From NCBI GenBank assembly GCA_023091665.1, contig JALJCQ010000017.1, positions 3,100,001-3,164,000 of the forward strand: DNA of 64,000 nt, in the 5' to 3' direction. The DNA comes from Pythium myriotylum. Taxonomy: Eukaryota > Oomycota > Peronosporomycetes > Pythiales > Pythiaceae. The translations under genes and the position numbers were made by a program. Positions 21,944 through 32,393 of the stretch are shown here, in pieces; position 1 is the stretch's first letter; every line of letters starts with the position of its first letter. The notes beneath the pieces are model-generated. The model saw only the letters and a program-made list of their open reading frames with translations, was not told the DNA's origin and searched no databases.

Positions 21944-22513
21944 CGATCCACCTTCGCCCTTGTATGTGACTGCACAGCTACGAGACGATCTTCGATTGGT
22001 GCAGGTAGTGGTGCGACTGTCTGGCGACCGAGGCGACGCACGGGTAGATGGAACACCAAGGGACTCGTTGTCGTCTGGTACTCAAGTTGTGGTTGCTGTT
22101 GGTGTGTTAGCGGGGCCTCTGGCTGACGATGCACTGGTGCCGGGGACTCTGGCTCCATTGGGTTTGGTGTTGACAACATGGTCGGCGGACGTTCAGTAAG
22201 AGATCTTGGTTCGTGATGTGGCCCTTCTTCATCCACATCCATCGGTTGTGGATTGCGACTTGTGTTTGGCTTTTCCACAACATCATGATCATCGTCACGC
22301 CGCAACACCACTCTGTTTTCACCAGGTACGACCTCGATGAGACGCGGTGAATCCACCTCTCGTAGCACCACCGACCGCACAACTTCAAGTTTGCTTGCCT
22401 CTTTGTTCCACGCACGATAGCCCTTCGTAGTCTCGGAGTAGCCCAGGAGTACACACTGGAAGGCCTTTGGCTCAAGCTTCCCGCGCTTGCTTTTGTCAAT
22501 GTGCGCGTTGCCC
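21940..22513 (-). pseudogene. Copia integrase C-terminal tail and linker
   Basis: A Pro/Gln-rich linker (22380 to 21940) follows a stretch whose frame shifts between 22500 and 22380. The shift separates the GYSE-type integrase tail from the linker. No catalytic residues lie here. Confidence 0.65.
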
Positions 22514-23810
22514 TCAGGGTTTAGGGTTTACTCGAAGGTGACTCAGTGAAGGGCGCACTCCAAAGCACAACTCGAAAGTAGATCGTCCAGGACGCACTGT
22601 CGTCGGAATTCGGTTGAGTACGTGCACAACAGCAGCTATCACCTCAGCCCACCATCTTTGATTCATTGCACGATGGATCATCGCAGATCGAGTCGCGTCT
22701 GCAATCGTTCGGTTCATTCTCTCAGCAACTCCGTTCTGTTGAGGGCTGTACGGGACAGTAAGTTGGTGTGTGATGCCATACTTCTGGCAGAAAGAGGCGA
22801 AGTTGTGGTTCACGTATTCGCCCCCATTGTCCAATCGAATGCACTTGATTCGCTTACTGAGCTGGTTCTCGATCCAAGCTTTTGAATCTTTTGAAGTGAG
22901 TGAGCACCTCGGACTTGGACTTCATGAAGTAGATTGCCGTGAACCGAGAGTAGTCATCCACGAAGGTCACTGCGTACTTGGCTTTTCCACACGAAGAAAC
23001 TCGCATGGGACCCATGGCATCACTATGGATGCCTTCGAGCGGTGCAGTGGTCTTGACGCCTGACCGAACGCTCCGTGGGTAGCGCTCCATTCACGCGTCA
23101 CACAGTTCATCCGGCTTGTAGTCGGCGAGACTAGCGGGAACATCATCACACGCATTCACAAAATCTGCCAAACGGCTGTCACCAACGTGCATCATGCGTG
23201 CGTGCCACAGCTCAAAGTCTTTGCACTTCAACGCTCCCGCGTTGGCGTCACGTTTGGCGCTCAAACCGTTAGTCCCAGCTTCTTTCACACTGTCACCATC
23301 GGATAGCACGACCTCGTCGTCCGTAGAACCACCAAAAGCATCACCGAAAAGATCGCCGATAGCATCACGATCACCACTGTCGTCGAGACGAGCATGGGCA
23401 CTACTCGCTGCTTCTGCGTGCATCGTGTACGATTGGGCCATTCGAGGCACCTGCAACAGTGGCTTGCCTTCGTACGAGATCACACATGAGTCACGCTTGA
23501 AGTGGACCTCAACATCCTTCTCCGTCAGAGCCGACACCGATATCAGCCGCTTGTCCAACCCGTGGACGTGGAGAACTTGTGTCAGCGTCACACGATTGCC
23601 ATTGCTAGCCTTGAAACGAACAGAGCCCGACGCCACCGCGTAGAGCTGGTTGCCGTCGGCCATCTCCACAGGCGTTCCGTGAGTAAAACGCTTGTATATC
23701 ACAAAGTCGCGCTCTTCGAAGGTCATATGGGATGTGGCCCCACTGTCCACGAGCCATCCCGAGATGGGTGCACTTGTCGCAGAAAATACGTGCTCACTTC
23801 CCTCAGCCAA
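22514..23810 (-). pseudogene. Copia protease and integrase, broken
   Basis: The frame begins near 23810 with WLVDSGATSHM, the aspartic protease site. The integrase zinc domain follows: WHARMMH is present, but its Cys pair is cut by a TGA at 23091-23093, where the second Cys is expected. The catalytic core has HSDAMGP, DNGGEY and GVAERMNR, i.e. the D-D-E set. A frameshift near 22850 separates the first Asp from the second Asp and the Glu. These breaks make the polyprotein non-functional. Confidence 0.85.
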
Positions 23811-24568
23811 AGGACAGTTCGCTTCCTTGTGTCCGTATTTGTTGCACTTGTAGCACTTCCGTTGAATTTGCCACCATCACTATGCTTCTTCTTGTGCAGG
23901 GGCCCCTTGCCCTTGCCCTGAACCTGGCCGTGTTGCCTCGGTCCAAACTGTCCTCGCCGTGGACGCCCAACACGTAGGGCTGTCTCCGTCACCTCCCTCT
24001 CTTGCATGCACTCGTACTCTCTGCGGAGCATCTCCTTGGCCTCAAGCAGGTCAACACCAGGCTTGTTCTCGATGACTCGCACGATCGCTTCATACTCTGA
24101 CGACAGGCTGCCTAGCAGCACCACCAGCCTCTCGTCCTCCTTCACGAGGTCTCCAATGGCCTCCATGGCCATCACGAGGTTGTCGAACTTGAGCATGTGC
24201 TCCGAGATGTCTTCCCCTTGCACCATGCGCAGCTCATGAAGCTTCTTTCGGAGGTTGATACGGTTGTGAAGGTTCCGCTTCACGAAGTACCGCTCGAAGA
24301 TCAACCAGGCCTCCATGGCCGTGGTTGCATTTCGCACCATCATCTGGAACGTAGGACTCAGTCGCATGGAACCAATCGCTAACGCCTTCTCGTCGTTGAC
24401 TTTCCAATCTTCCGTCGTCATGTCTGCGTTCTCCTTCTTGGTGTCGATGTGGGCACGCAGGCCCTTCTTCAGCAGCGCCATGGCCGTTCCGTAGGCCCAG
24501 AGGAAGTAGTTCCCTTCGGTAAGAATGTCGTTCGTCTGGACGGACATGGTCACAGTACTTGGACTCAT
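23723..24568 (-). pseudogene. Copia Gag, frameshifted before the zinc knuckle
   Basis: The 281-codon frame has the Copia Gag fold signature: GNYFLWAYGTAMALLKKGL, then AWLIFERYF, then LHELRMVQGEDISEH. A shift near 23868 places the CCHC knuckle (CYKCNKYGH) in the frame of the protease rather than of Gag. ATG 24568 lies within the primer binding site; a second ATG at 24547 also precedes the conserved region, so either may be the true start. Confidence 0.85.
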
Positions 24569-24572
24569 AACC
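24561..24572 (-). other. Copia primer binding site, initiator-tRNA anticodon-arm type
   Basis: GGTTATGAGTCC directly follows the 5' LTR on the minus strand. It is complementary, with one difference, to the anticodon stem-loop of initiator tRNA-Met (GGGCTCATAACC). This is the half-tRNA priming arrangement known for Drosophila copia. Confidence 0.7.
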
Positions 24573-24808
24573 TATTGCTAGTCAGAGCACTGGTTCGCTG
24601 AACTTGGTCGTTAGCAATACAAATGGAAAGTGAGTGCATTCAGTTAGAGTCCGCAAGTGGAGTGAGCGGCTCCCTCTCACTACGCTAAGTACTGTGTTCT
24701 AGAACCGAAGTTCTAGAACCATCGGCATCCGTCGATGTTCATATACAAACCATACAAACACTGTTGTACCGGTTCTCGAAACACATTCGAGAACAAGTAG
24801 AACACATA
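24573..24808 (-). repeat. Copia 5' LTR, part next to Gag (236 bp)
   Basis: It corresponds to 21081-21316 and ends at the TA where the mariner-like element entered. Confidence 0.92.
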
Positions 24809-26750
24809 TTAGTCTGGCCAACCCGGAAGGGTCCCCAAAAAGAATGATCCATAAATTTTGACTGACAACGAAAGGGGGCCTGAAAAGCACACCAGATGTA
24901 AGCTCAGTGTCTCCTCTTTGCAACGCATCCGTCAGTTGGCCCTGAGAAGAGCCAGAAAAAACGCGTCGTCCCAGAGAAAATCGCTTCTTGATTGGTCGAG
25001 CCTCGAAGATGTGCAGATGGGATCTCCAATCAGAATCTGAGTAGTAAAATACTGGTAACTTACGAAGAATTCAAAGTTTTGCGATATACAATATTGCAAA
25101 ATTCTATATATTACGAAATGTAATTATCTAGATTGTCCAGATGTGAATCCAAGGACCTCCTGGCACCTCTTCGACATCTTCAAGCAGCTCGTAGGGATGA
25201 GGCTCGGCCGTTGCCTCTTCTTCCTCATCGTCGAGCAAATTGTCCATCTGCACAGTCCCCTGGTTGGCGTCACCGCCATCCACACTCGTCTCTCCACCGC
25301 CCTCTGCCTCCTCGGTCTCCTCGTTTGTGATGTGAGGTTGTGGGAGGGGCTCGGCCATTTCGTCTCTGTACTTCCTCTCAAAGGACTGCGCGTGCCTGTA
25401 CGCACCCGTCCAGTCTCGCGACGTGACCTTACAAAATTCGTCCAACAGACGAATCTTTAGCTGCGCCATGGGCATGATCGGCTAGGCCGCGAGAATGTTC
25501 TTGACACGAGCCCACATGAGCTCGATAGGCTGTAGTTCTGGATGGTAAGGTGGAGTATAGAGAATCTCGTGGCCGTACTCCAGCGCAATCTCGCACGCTG
25601 CAAGGCGCTTCTCTTGGCGGTATTCATTGGCAAGCTCGATAAGCTACACTTTTGTCATACTCGGCTCATTGTAGATATCATTGTCCCAGAGCCATTGCAT
25701 GATGTCATTCTTTAGCCAGCTCATCGTGGGCGCTGGATTGAGGCACCGGCAGTGGTAGCTTGCGCGGTCCATGTGGATGCGCGAGGGGCCGTACGTGTCC
25801 GCCAACGTCTTGCACAGCTTGGCAAACCACTTCTCAAACGTAGGAGCATCAAAGTTTCCGTGGTAGTCCTCGTGGTCGTTCTTTCGATCGGACTGCCAGC
25901 ACTGGAGAGAGTCTTCCACCCACTCGCCTTGCAGACGATTGTTTTTCATGTATATCACTCCTGCTCCAATGATCACCAATCTTGGCCCACGGCCGCTCTG
26001 GCTGACGCGGTCTTCATCGGGCGCCAGCCACGTCTTCTCGGTCGTGTGGTTCTCGTTGATGTACGATTCGTCCAAGAAGACCTCGGGGCGACGCGGGTTG
26101 CCTTTCTTTGTCACGTTCGTAGCCTTCTTGCCCAGGTATTCCACACGGAGGAAGACGACACCAGCCGACTCAGCGTAGTGGTGCCGCTTCTTGCCCTTGA
26201 CAAACCGGAGACGCAACCGCTTTAGCCACCGACGCACGGTCCGCTCCGACACCATCTTGCCTGTCACACCTTGTAGGTGGCATTGTACCTTCCGGCTGGT
26301 ACATGGCTCCATCCGTAAATTACACTCTCGGACGTAACTTCGGATGACCGACTCGTAAATTACGGGCTGGGCTTCAGGCGCCGACTCCGAAGGGTCCTCG
26401 AGCGACGCCTCCCCGCGAGCCTTCCACTCCCGAACGACGAGTTGGACAGTGCGGGGGGTGAAGCGAAGACACTTGGCAACCCGCTGACGCGTCTTCTCGC
26501 GCACGGCAGTACCATCCGTGCGTGGTAGGTTCTTGAAGTAGTCTAGGGCATACAGAATCAGAATTTTTTCGTTGCGATGGAGGCGGTGCTTGACCTTCGT
26601 GGGAGGCATTGAGATGAATGCAAAGTGAGAATGTATCAACTAGGAATCGAGAGCTTTATAATTGTGCCTCCAGAACGTTCATCGGCGTCTTATTCGCTAA
26701 GTTACGAGGAAAAATTCTGACCGGGGACCCTTCCCATGTGGCCAGACTAA
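24809..26750 (-). mobile_element. Mariner/Tc1-like DNA transposon nested in the Copia 5' LTR
   Basis: TA is duplicated at 24807-24808 and 26751-26752. The terminal inverted repeats begin TTAGTCTGGCCA and end GGAAGGGTCCCC; they match at 24 of 28 positions, with the four differences in a central block. The insertion divides the LTR into 236 and 142 bp, exactly the 378 bp of the intact copy. It encodes one transposase on the minus strand with two stops. Confidence 0.92.
25128..26609 (-). pseudogene. Mariner/Tc1-like transposase, two in-frame TAG stops
   Basis: ATG 26609 (MPPTKVKHRL) opens a frame with an N-terminal helix-turn-helix region (FTPRTVQLVVREWKARGE). The DDE core follows: first Asp in VFLDESYINENH, second in RIHMDRASYH, and the acidic third residue in HPELQPIELMW. 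In-frame TAG codons at about 25644 and 25485 interrupt it, the first between the second and third catalytic residues. The C-terminus is Glu-rich. The enzyme would cut and paste the element at TA sites; this copy is dead. Confidence 0.85.
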
Positions 26751-26752
26751 TA

Positions 26753-26894
26753 GAGCACAACTTCCGTCGATTGTGCTGGTCCGGAATCAGGATCTGCGAC
26801 AACGCATCTTCCATCCGGATGCTGCGTCTGGACTGACGTCACCGTCTCTGCACCGAGTTGACACAGGCAAGAGACAGGCGCTGCAACTGCAACA
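26753..26894 (-). repeat. Copia 5' LTR, outer part (142 bp)
   Basis: It matches 21317-21458 with three or four substitutions and ends at CTGCAACA before the CGTGT duplication. Confidence 0.92.
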
Positions 26895-26975
26895 CGTGTG
26901 AGGCAATTTGGCAATCCGTTTCCAAGAAATTATACCTAGTGCCATACTGGCGATATCGTCACTCAAAGTTGCCCC
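26895..26975 (-). mobile_element. Continuation of the LINE interrupted by Copia
   Basis: The minus strand reads ISWKRIAKLP and then continues across the Copia target into SQQRLLAMCIKG at 21080. The same block (LSWKKIAQLPG) occurs in the LINE at 34220. The fragment ends where a plus-strand LINE begins. Confidence 0.6.
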
Positions 26976-29900
26976 CTGAGTGCGCGTCTGTATAGCGACT
27001 TGCGCCGGATGGACACCAAGAGTAGGACATCACTCTGCGCGGCTCCATCTATCGGCCATCAAGACGACGGACCTCCTGAAGCGTATTCAAGTGTGTCAAG
27101 CCTTCATTTTCCCGAAGATATTGTTTGTTACACGACACTCGTGGCCAACTGCGGAGATGATTGACCAACTCCAAGTTTTTGTTCACACCTACGCGTGGCT
27201 CGACCTCTTCACACCGAGTGATCGGGTAGGTCGAGCCTGGACGGGCACGTCGATCGCTTTCGCTGAGAGGAAGCATGGAGGCCTGCAACTATCCTCTTTT
27301 TGCGACGAACTACTGCTCTTGAGCACTACGACGGACCAGCGGTGGTACTCTGCCCAACACAGCGTCGCGGCGGCAGTCAGAGCGGTTTTCGTGGCGACCC
27401 CCGCGTTCCCCACTGCGACTCACGTCGCGCCCAGCCGTGGACCGTCACGACTGGCGCCCACTCTTGTAACCACGGGAAGAATGGTACTTCAAGAGGCGGC
27501 GAAATTCCCATGGGATGACCTCGAAAGGGCCCTCGTCCTCTCCATCTTGCCGCAGGCTGGCCTGGCTCCTCCGCGAGACGGACTGACGTGTAGTGGCTGG
27601 CGATTTCCCGGGCACGAGTGGTAGCAAGACTCACCACGATTTCGGCGAAGGCTCCAGCCGCCGAGCCCGGAAGTACCAAGTACATCGTCGGTGAAGATCC
27701 AGCCTTGACAGTGGTTACGATCACTGTCATCGGAAGTTGTTCAAGAATCGAGTCTTTGGCAGTGGTTATGATCGCTGTCATTTCAAGTAGCGCTTCGGCG
27801 ATCGGCCCAAGAATTAGCCAAGTTCTTTTTATTCGAGTGCAGTCTACTGCAGTACATATTTTAGGACAGAAATCACTAGGATAGGGACCTCCTTTGAATA
27901 GTGACATTATCATCGGTAATGACCAGTCGGTCACAACCGGAAGGGTCGATAGTGACATCGCGACCCTTCACCAAAAGATCTCAAGGAAGGGCTCCCTAGG
28001 CGACTTTTCAGGAAAACACAGAGTAGGAAAAACGATAAGTAAAAAACTCCCCAATTTGCCAAGTCAAGCTCAAGTGAATCGATAGCGATCTTCCTCTTCA
28101 CCCCAGGGAAGTCGGCCGGCGTCAACAAGTCCGGTCTGAGGTGAAGGGACATCCAAGTGTGGGAAGGGCGCTTCGTTCAGTCCAACTCCGCTGGTTGTGA
28201 TCACTGTCAACCAATCAAGACCCCGTTTGTATCGAAAGGCTCCCGTTTGCGATCACTGTCAACCACCCAGAGTACACGGGTGTTGCAGTGTTGAGTGGAC
28301 GTGGAGAGGACTCGGTGCTGAAGATCGTTGCTGCTGCGATTGCTTGCCCGTGGACTGTGTGAGGCAGTCATACGTGGTGGGTTCCAAGCTCTAACTCTTG
28401 CTTCAAAGAGTTCTGAGAGTCACAAGTCCGGTTTGGAACAAGTCCAAGCAAGTTCCCTAAAGTCTGCGAAGGCGGTGGGAAGTATCAAGTCCAGCACATA
28501 CGCCAGTAAGCTGCGAATTTTGACCCTACTACACGTCAGGACGATGTGGTACCAGCGCGACTACTACGCTGTAAAATCGACCCTCAATGAAATCTGATCT
28601 CTTCAAAGGTCTCGTGCGGGACGACCCAACCTTCAGGCGCTGCTCCACACTGGGATTGTCGGGTCTGATCTTCTGGTTTGCCGTGTTCAGCTATCCGGAC
28701 TTGCTCCTCCCGCACGACCCCGGACACCATCTTATTGAGCACGGACGTTCCGCTGACACATGGTACCTCCGGCAGACAACACACATTCTGCCTCGTACGG
28801 CTCGACGAGAACAACGACGCGCGTGAAATCGGACTTACCTCCTCACTTCACCACGAAGAGACCATGGCTCGAAGTGCGTCTGGGCGCCCCTCGCTCAAAT
28901 TCATCCCACATCCGATGCTGAGCCCGGTTCTTCTGCTATGGGGCGTGCCCCGTCTCCATGACAAAACCGCCGTGCGCGCTCTCGTAGCAAGAACGAAGCG
29001 CTCCAGGGCGGAGCAAGACCTAGATCACCGTCTGGAGCTAGCCTACGCATCTTCCGTAGCATTCGGCACAGCACTTGACTTCGTCACCTGGGAGTCCATC
29101 CACCGACTCCAGCACATCTCCAGGCGGCAACGTCTACCGTAATGGTCTTCTTATAAGAGGCATCCACATATAGGAGACAGGCTTTTATTGAGAGCACTGT
29201 CAGAATAGGTTCAGCAAGTCTCACCCAAAGTCCAGTACAACCCAAAAGGGAGGTACCGGACTATTTATAAGCGACACGCCATTATTGAAAGCACTCCCGT
29301 TGCATTTTCCTGTCCTTCATAAGAAGACCACTACGGTACTCTTCTACAGGATCAAGGGACTCCTACTCTCCGGGTGGGATCGTCTTCATGATGGACGCGG
29401 CTGCCCCCACTGCGTGGCCGTTGGCCCCGCGTTCCACACAGTGTGAGAGTGCGCTGCCGCACAAACCCTCTGGACCACTCTCCGCTCCGTCGTTGCATAT
29501 CTTGGCCTCTGGTCGGAGAGAACCTCCACAGCGAGTGACGACTTCCTCACTGCGTTCTTCAGCCTCAGGCTCCCGCGTGAACCGCCAAAGATCTGGGACC
29601 TACCCTCCCTCCGCAAGTGTCGTTCGGATGACGACGACACAGGAGATGGGCCGTTTCCGTCCTGCAAGTGGTCTGGCAGCAGCTTGTGCTGGGGACACTT
29701 GCTGTGCTTCATGCCTGGAGAACCAACGTGAACTACGCCCCAAGTGCCTGGACCACCCAGGAAGCAGAGGCAGTATACAAAATCGGCTGTGGACGAGTGC
29801 TCGACACGCTACAGTTTCGGCTAGACCGAGATCCGGACGCGCCGCCCCACGCAACGAGCATCATCGACCATTTTCTTTGCTCTTCGTGTGCGTGGGGACA

Positions 29901-30825
29901 AACAACGTTGCATTGAGGCTTAGTAGCTTGGTGCACGATTTGTATGCCCGGGTGTGGAGTGGTGGGTGTTTCGCGAGCGGTAAATGACCGAATGGGCCAA
30001 CTACGCTAAGCTACGCTACACCGCCGAGTGAGTGAGGGCTTGCGGAAGAGAAATCCCCGTGGCCATCCGTTGATGACGCTCTTCTTGCACGTGAGCTGTA
30101 CGCTTCCGCTCGAACTGCAACTTCAACCACGTGTGTCGTACACACGCGAGGCTCACGAAACATACTATTTGGCAAGCCAACAGACTTCCACTTCAAAACC
30201 CTCCTCACCACGACTGAGGAGTCTGCCGCGCTCGCGGAGCCAGCACGTGCGCTCCTTTTCGGCGAATCCACGGGGGGGGGGGGGGGGGGGGGGGCGCCAG
30301 GACCACGAGATGTCGGTGCACTCATCGTGGCAACATCGGCTGTGGATTCCAACCCTGCCATATACTGGAGCTCGGCCACTTGGATCGCCGAGCCCACAAC
30401 CACGCAACACCAAGCGAGTTATCGAGGACTCACGGAAGGCTTATCAGCAGCGGTGGCCAACGGCTGGCACGGACTAATGTCAACTGCGCGACTACCGGCC
30501 GCCCAAGAACGACGCTCTAAGACGGCTGTTCCACACAGCTCGACGACTCGCCGACATCGTCGGTGTCCGCCACTGGCACCAACAGCTCAGGGCCCACAAC
30601 ACCATGGTGGGAGCCCTGGCAACCCACGCGATGGATACTGGGCAACCCAGTCACGCCCATCATCCCACTGGTCAAGTCTGCCACGCAGACTTACCACGGC
30701 TCCGACTTACAGCCCTGGCTCTCTAGCCAGGTTGACCCAACGTGACAGAACATGAGACGGCACAGACCCCCAGCTAATAGAGTACAATTTAATGCGCTCA
30801 ATAGACTTCGCTTTCATCATCGTAG
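26976..30825 (+). mobile_element. 5'-truncated, decayed LINE
   Basis: The plus strand starts in the region after the reverse transcriptase (ARLHLSAIKTTDLLKR, then FVTRHSWPTAEMIDQLQ at 27050-27190). That block matches 32700-32880 in the next LINE. The zinc-binding segment is at 29390-29560 in mixed frames, and a remnant RNase H lies at 30270-30480 (ALIVATSAVDSNPAIYWSS). The 3' end is at about 30800-30825 (CAATAGACTTCGCTTTCATC). The RT core is absent and many frameshifts are present. GATCACTGTCA recurs at about 27720, 28198 and 28250. Confidence 0.6.
30272..30294 (+). repeat. G23 homopolymer in a LINE RNase H segment
   Basis: Twenty-three G residues replace the position of the Gly-rich first RNase H motif in the plus-strand LINE. 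Confidence 0.9.
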
Positions 30826-30829
30826 TGAC

Positions 30830-31165
30830 TTGAGCTGGAGATGGCGTGGCGGGGGAACAGCAGTCTGGTTCTGATCGTGACGTGTCCAAAGCTGCACGCT
30901 GGGTGTAAGTAATCAAAATGAATGATGCCGTGGCCAGCCCGCTTCGCCAACGTTACCGCTGTGCGGACAGATGCAACGCTCCCGAAGTCTTCACTGACGG
31001 TTCTGGATAAAACCCGTTCATTCTTGGAAGCGCGGCACTCAGGGAGCTGTTCGAGGGCTTTATCACCGATAACATTCCACCCGATATCGAGTGTAGCTTG
31101 GAAGCTATCCAGCAGACTAGAAGGTTCTGCCTGGTAGTTGGAGGGTGTTGGGTCTGACAAATAGA
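30830..31165 (-). mobile_element. Decayed LINE RNase H fragment
   Basis: The minus strand reads SNYQAEPSSLLDSFQATLD, then VIGDKALEQLPE, a degraded form of the NQAE and VIGDS RNase H blocks. Neither end could be defined. Confidence 0.5.
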
Positions 31166-31474
31166 CACCTCCTTTTAGCTCCAGGGCCTGGAGCTGGAAG
31201 GATCCTGACGGGTATCCTCCGACCGACTCGGCTTCAGATGCAAACCTTAACGATGTCCGCTGTCTCCACGCTCAGCTCGCAGTTTACGCATCCTGAAGCT
31301 GACGCTGGGCGGGTTGTCAGGGCGTTTAACCCTCTCAGTAATACAAAAAAGCAGTTTTCGCATCCTGTGCGGCCCGATTGTTTACAACTGCCGTTTAATC
31401 CTTTTTTCACGTTTAGAGCATCCATCCAGACTAACCGTGGGTCTCACAGATCCAGCGTTTGATAGTTTGATAGA

Positions 31475-31501
31475 GGGGGGGGGGGGGGGGGGGGGGGGGG
31501 G
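31475..31501 (+). repeat. G27 homopolymer flanked by inverted heptamers
   Basis: The run of 27 G residues is bordered by GATAGAG and CTCTATC, which are inverted copies of each other. Confidence 0.88.
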
Positions 31502-31838
31502 CTCTATCGAAAATTCTGTGAGATCAGATAGTGATTCAAAATCACAAATCGTATAACCTGTAGAAACCGATTGGGTCCATGATCTCTCTAGACGTTCTCG
31601 ACTCCAACCCGTCTGATAAAAACGAAAAGGGAAACGAGATGAGAGCGAAGACCACGGCTAAGAAGCTCCGCGGCCGCGTCGTAGGGTCCAGCAGATACAG
31701 CGCCGCGGAAGTCACCGCGTTTCTTGGGTGCGTGAAGGCCATCTTTCCTATTGGGATGCTGTCTGCCCTCGACCGTCCAGACCTCAGCTCGCTCGACGCA
31801 CCCTTCACCACTGATGAAGTCAAGATCGCGCTGAAATC

Positions 31839-32393
31839 ATGAAATCATGTCCAAAAGGTAAAGCCGCGGGACCGGATGGGCCCCCTAATGATTGGTATCA
31901 CGACTATATGGAACTTCTGGTGGAAGCGCTCACGCCTATGTACAACCTCTGGCATCGCACTGGCATCCTTCCCCGCAGTTTCAAAGACGCCATGATCGCA
32001 TGTATCCCCAAAAAGGTTACGGGATTAGACTTCCTGCCCATTACAATTTTAGACACTGATTACAAGATTTATGCAAGGCTGCTCCTCAATCATGTTCGCG
32101 ACAAACTTCCGCAGCTGGCAGCACCAACCCAATATGGCTTCGTCCCAGGTCGACAGGTACATGATGCGCTTGATATCTTCCACGCCGTCCAGGCGCACGC
32201 GCGCATGCAGCCGCAGCTCTCAGAGTCTATCGCAGTGCTACTCGACTTTGAAAAAGCCTACGACTCGCTGGATCGGATGTTCTTAATACGAGCCCTGGAG
32301 CGATTTGGCTTCCCTACGGACTTCGTAACCGCCTTCCGGCAGATGCATCTTGCCACCAGCGCAGAGTTCATAGCTCACGCAGAGTTGTCATGA
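31839..32393 (+). pseudogene. LINE reverse transcriptase fragment
   Basis: The 184-codon frame covers the fingers and the first catalytic motif (LDFEKAYDSLDR), typical of RVT-1 enzymes of non-LTR elements. It ends in a stop at 32391-32393. The next frame (32460-32915) resumes after the position of the second catalytic motif, so the active site is incomplete. Confidence 0.8.

Larger units (their letters stand above)
21081..26894 (-). mobile_element. Copia (Ty1-like) LTR retrotransposon, defective, carrying a nested mariner-like element
   Basis: The element is flanked by a 5-bp duplication, CGTGT, at 21076-21080 and 26895-26899. The LTRs begin TGTTGCAG and end GCAATA on the minus strand and differ at about six of 378 positions. 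The internal part (21459-24572) encodes Gag, protease, integrase and RNase H in Copia order. The reverse transcriptase core is missing, and there are frameshifts and a stop, so it cannot move by itself. The target was a minus-strand LINE. Confidence 0.92.

Noticed and set aside
27700..28270. Recurrent GATCACTGTCA motif as a regulatory array
   Set aside because: There are only a few irregularly spaced copies within a decayed LINE; too weak to call.
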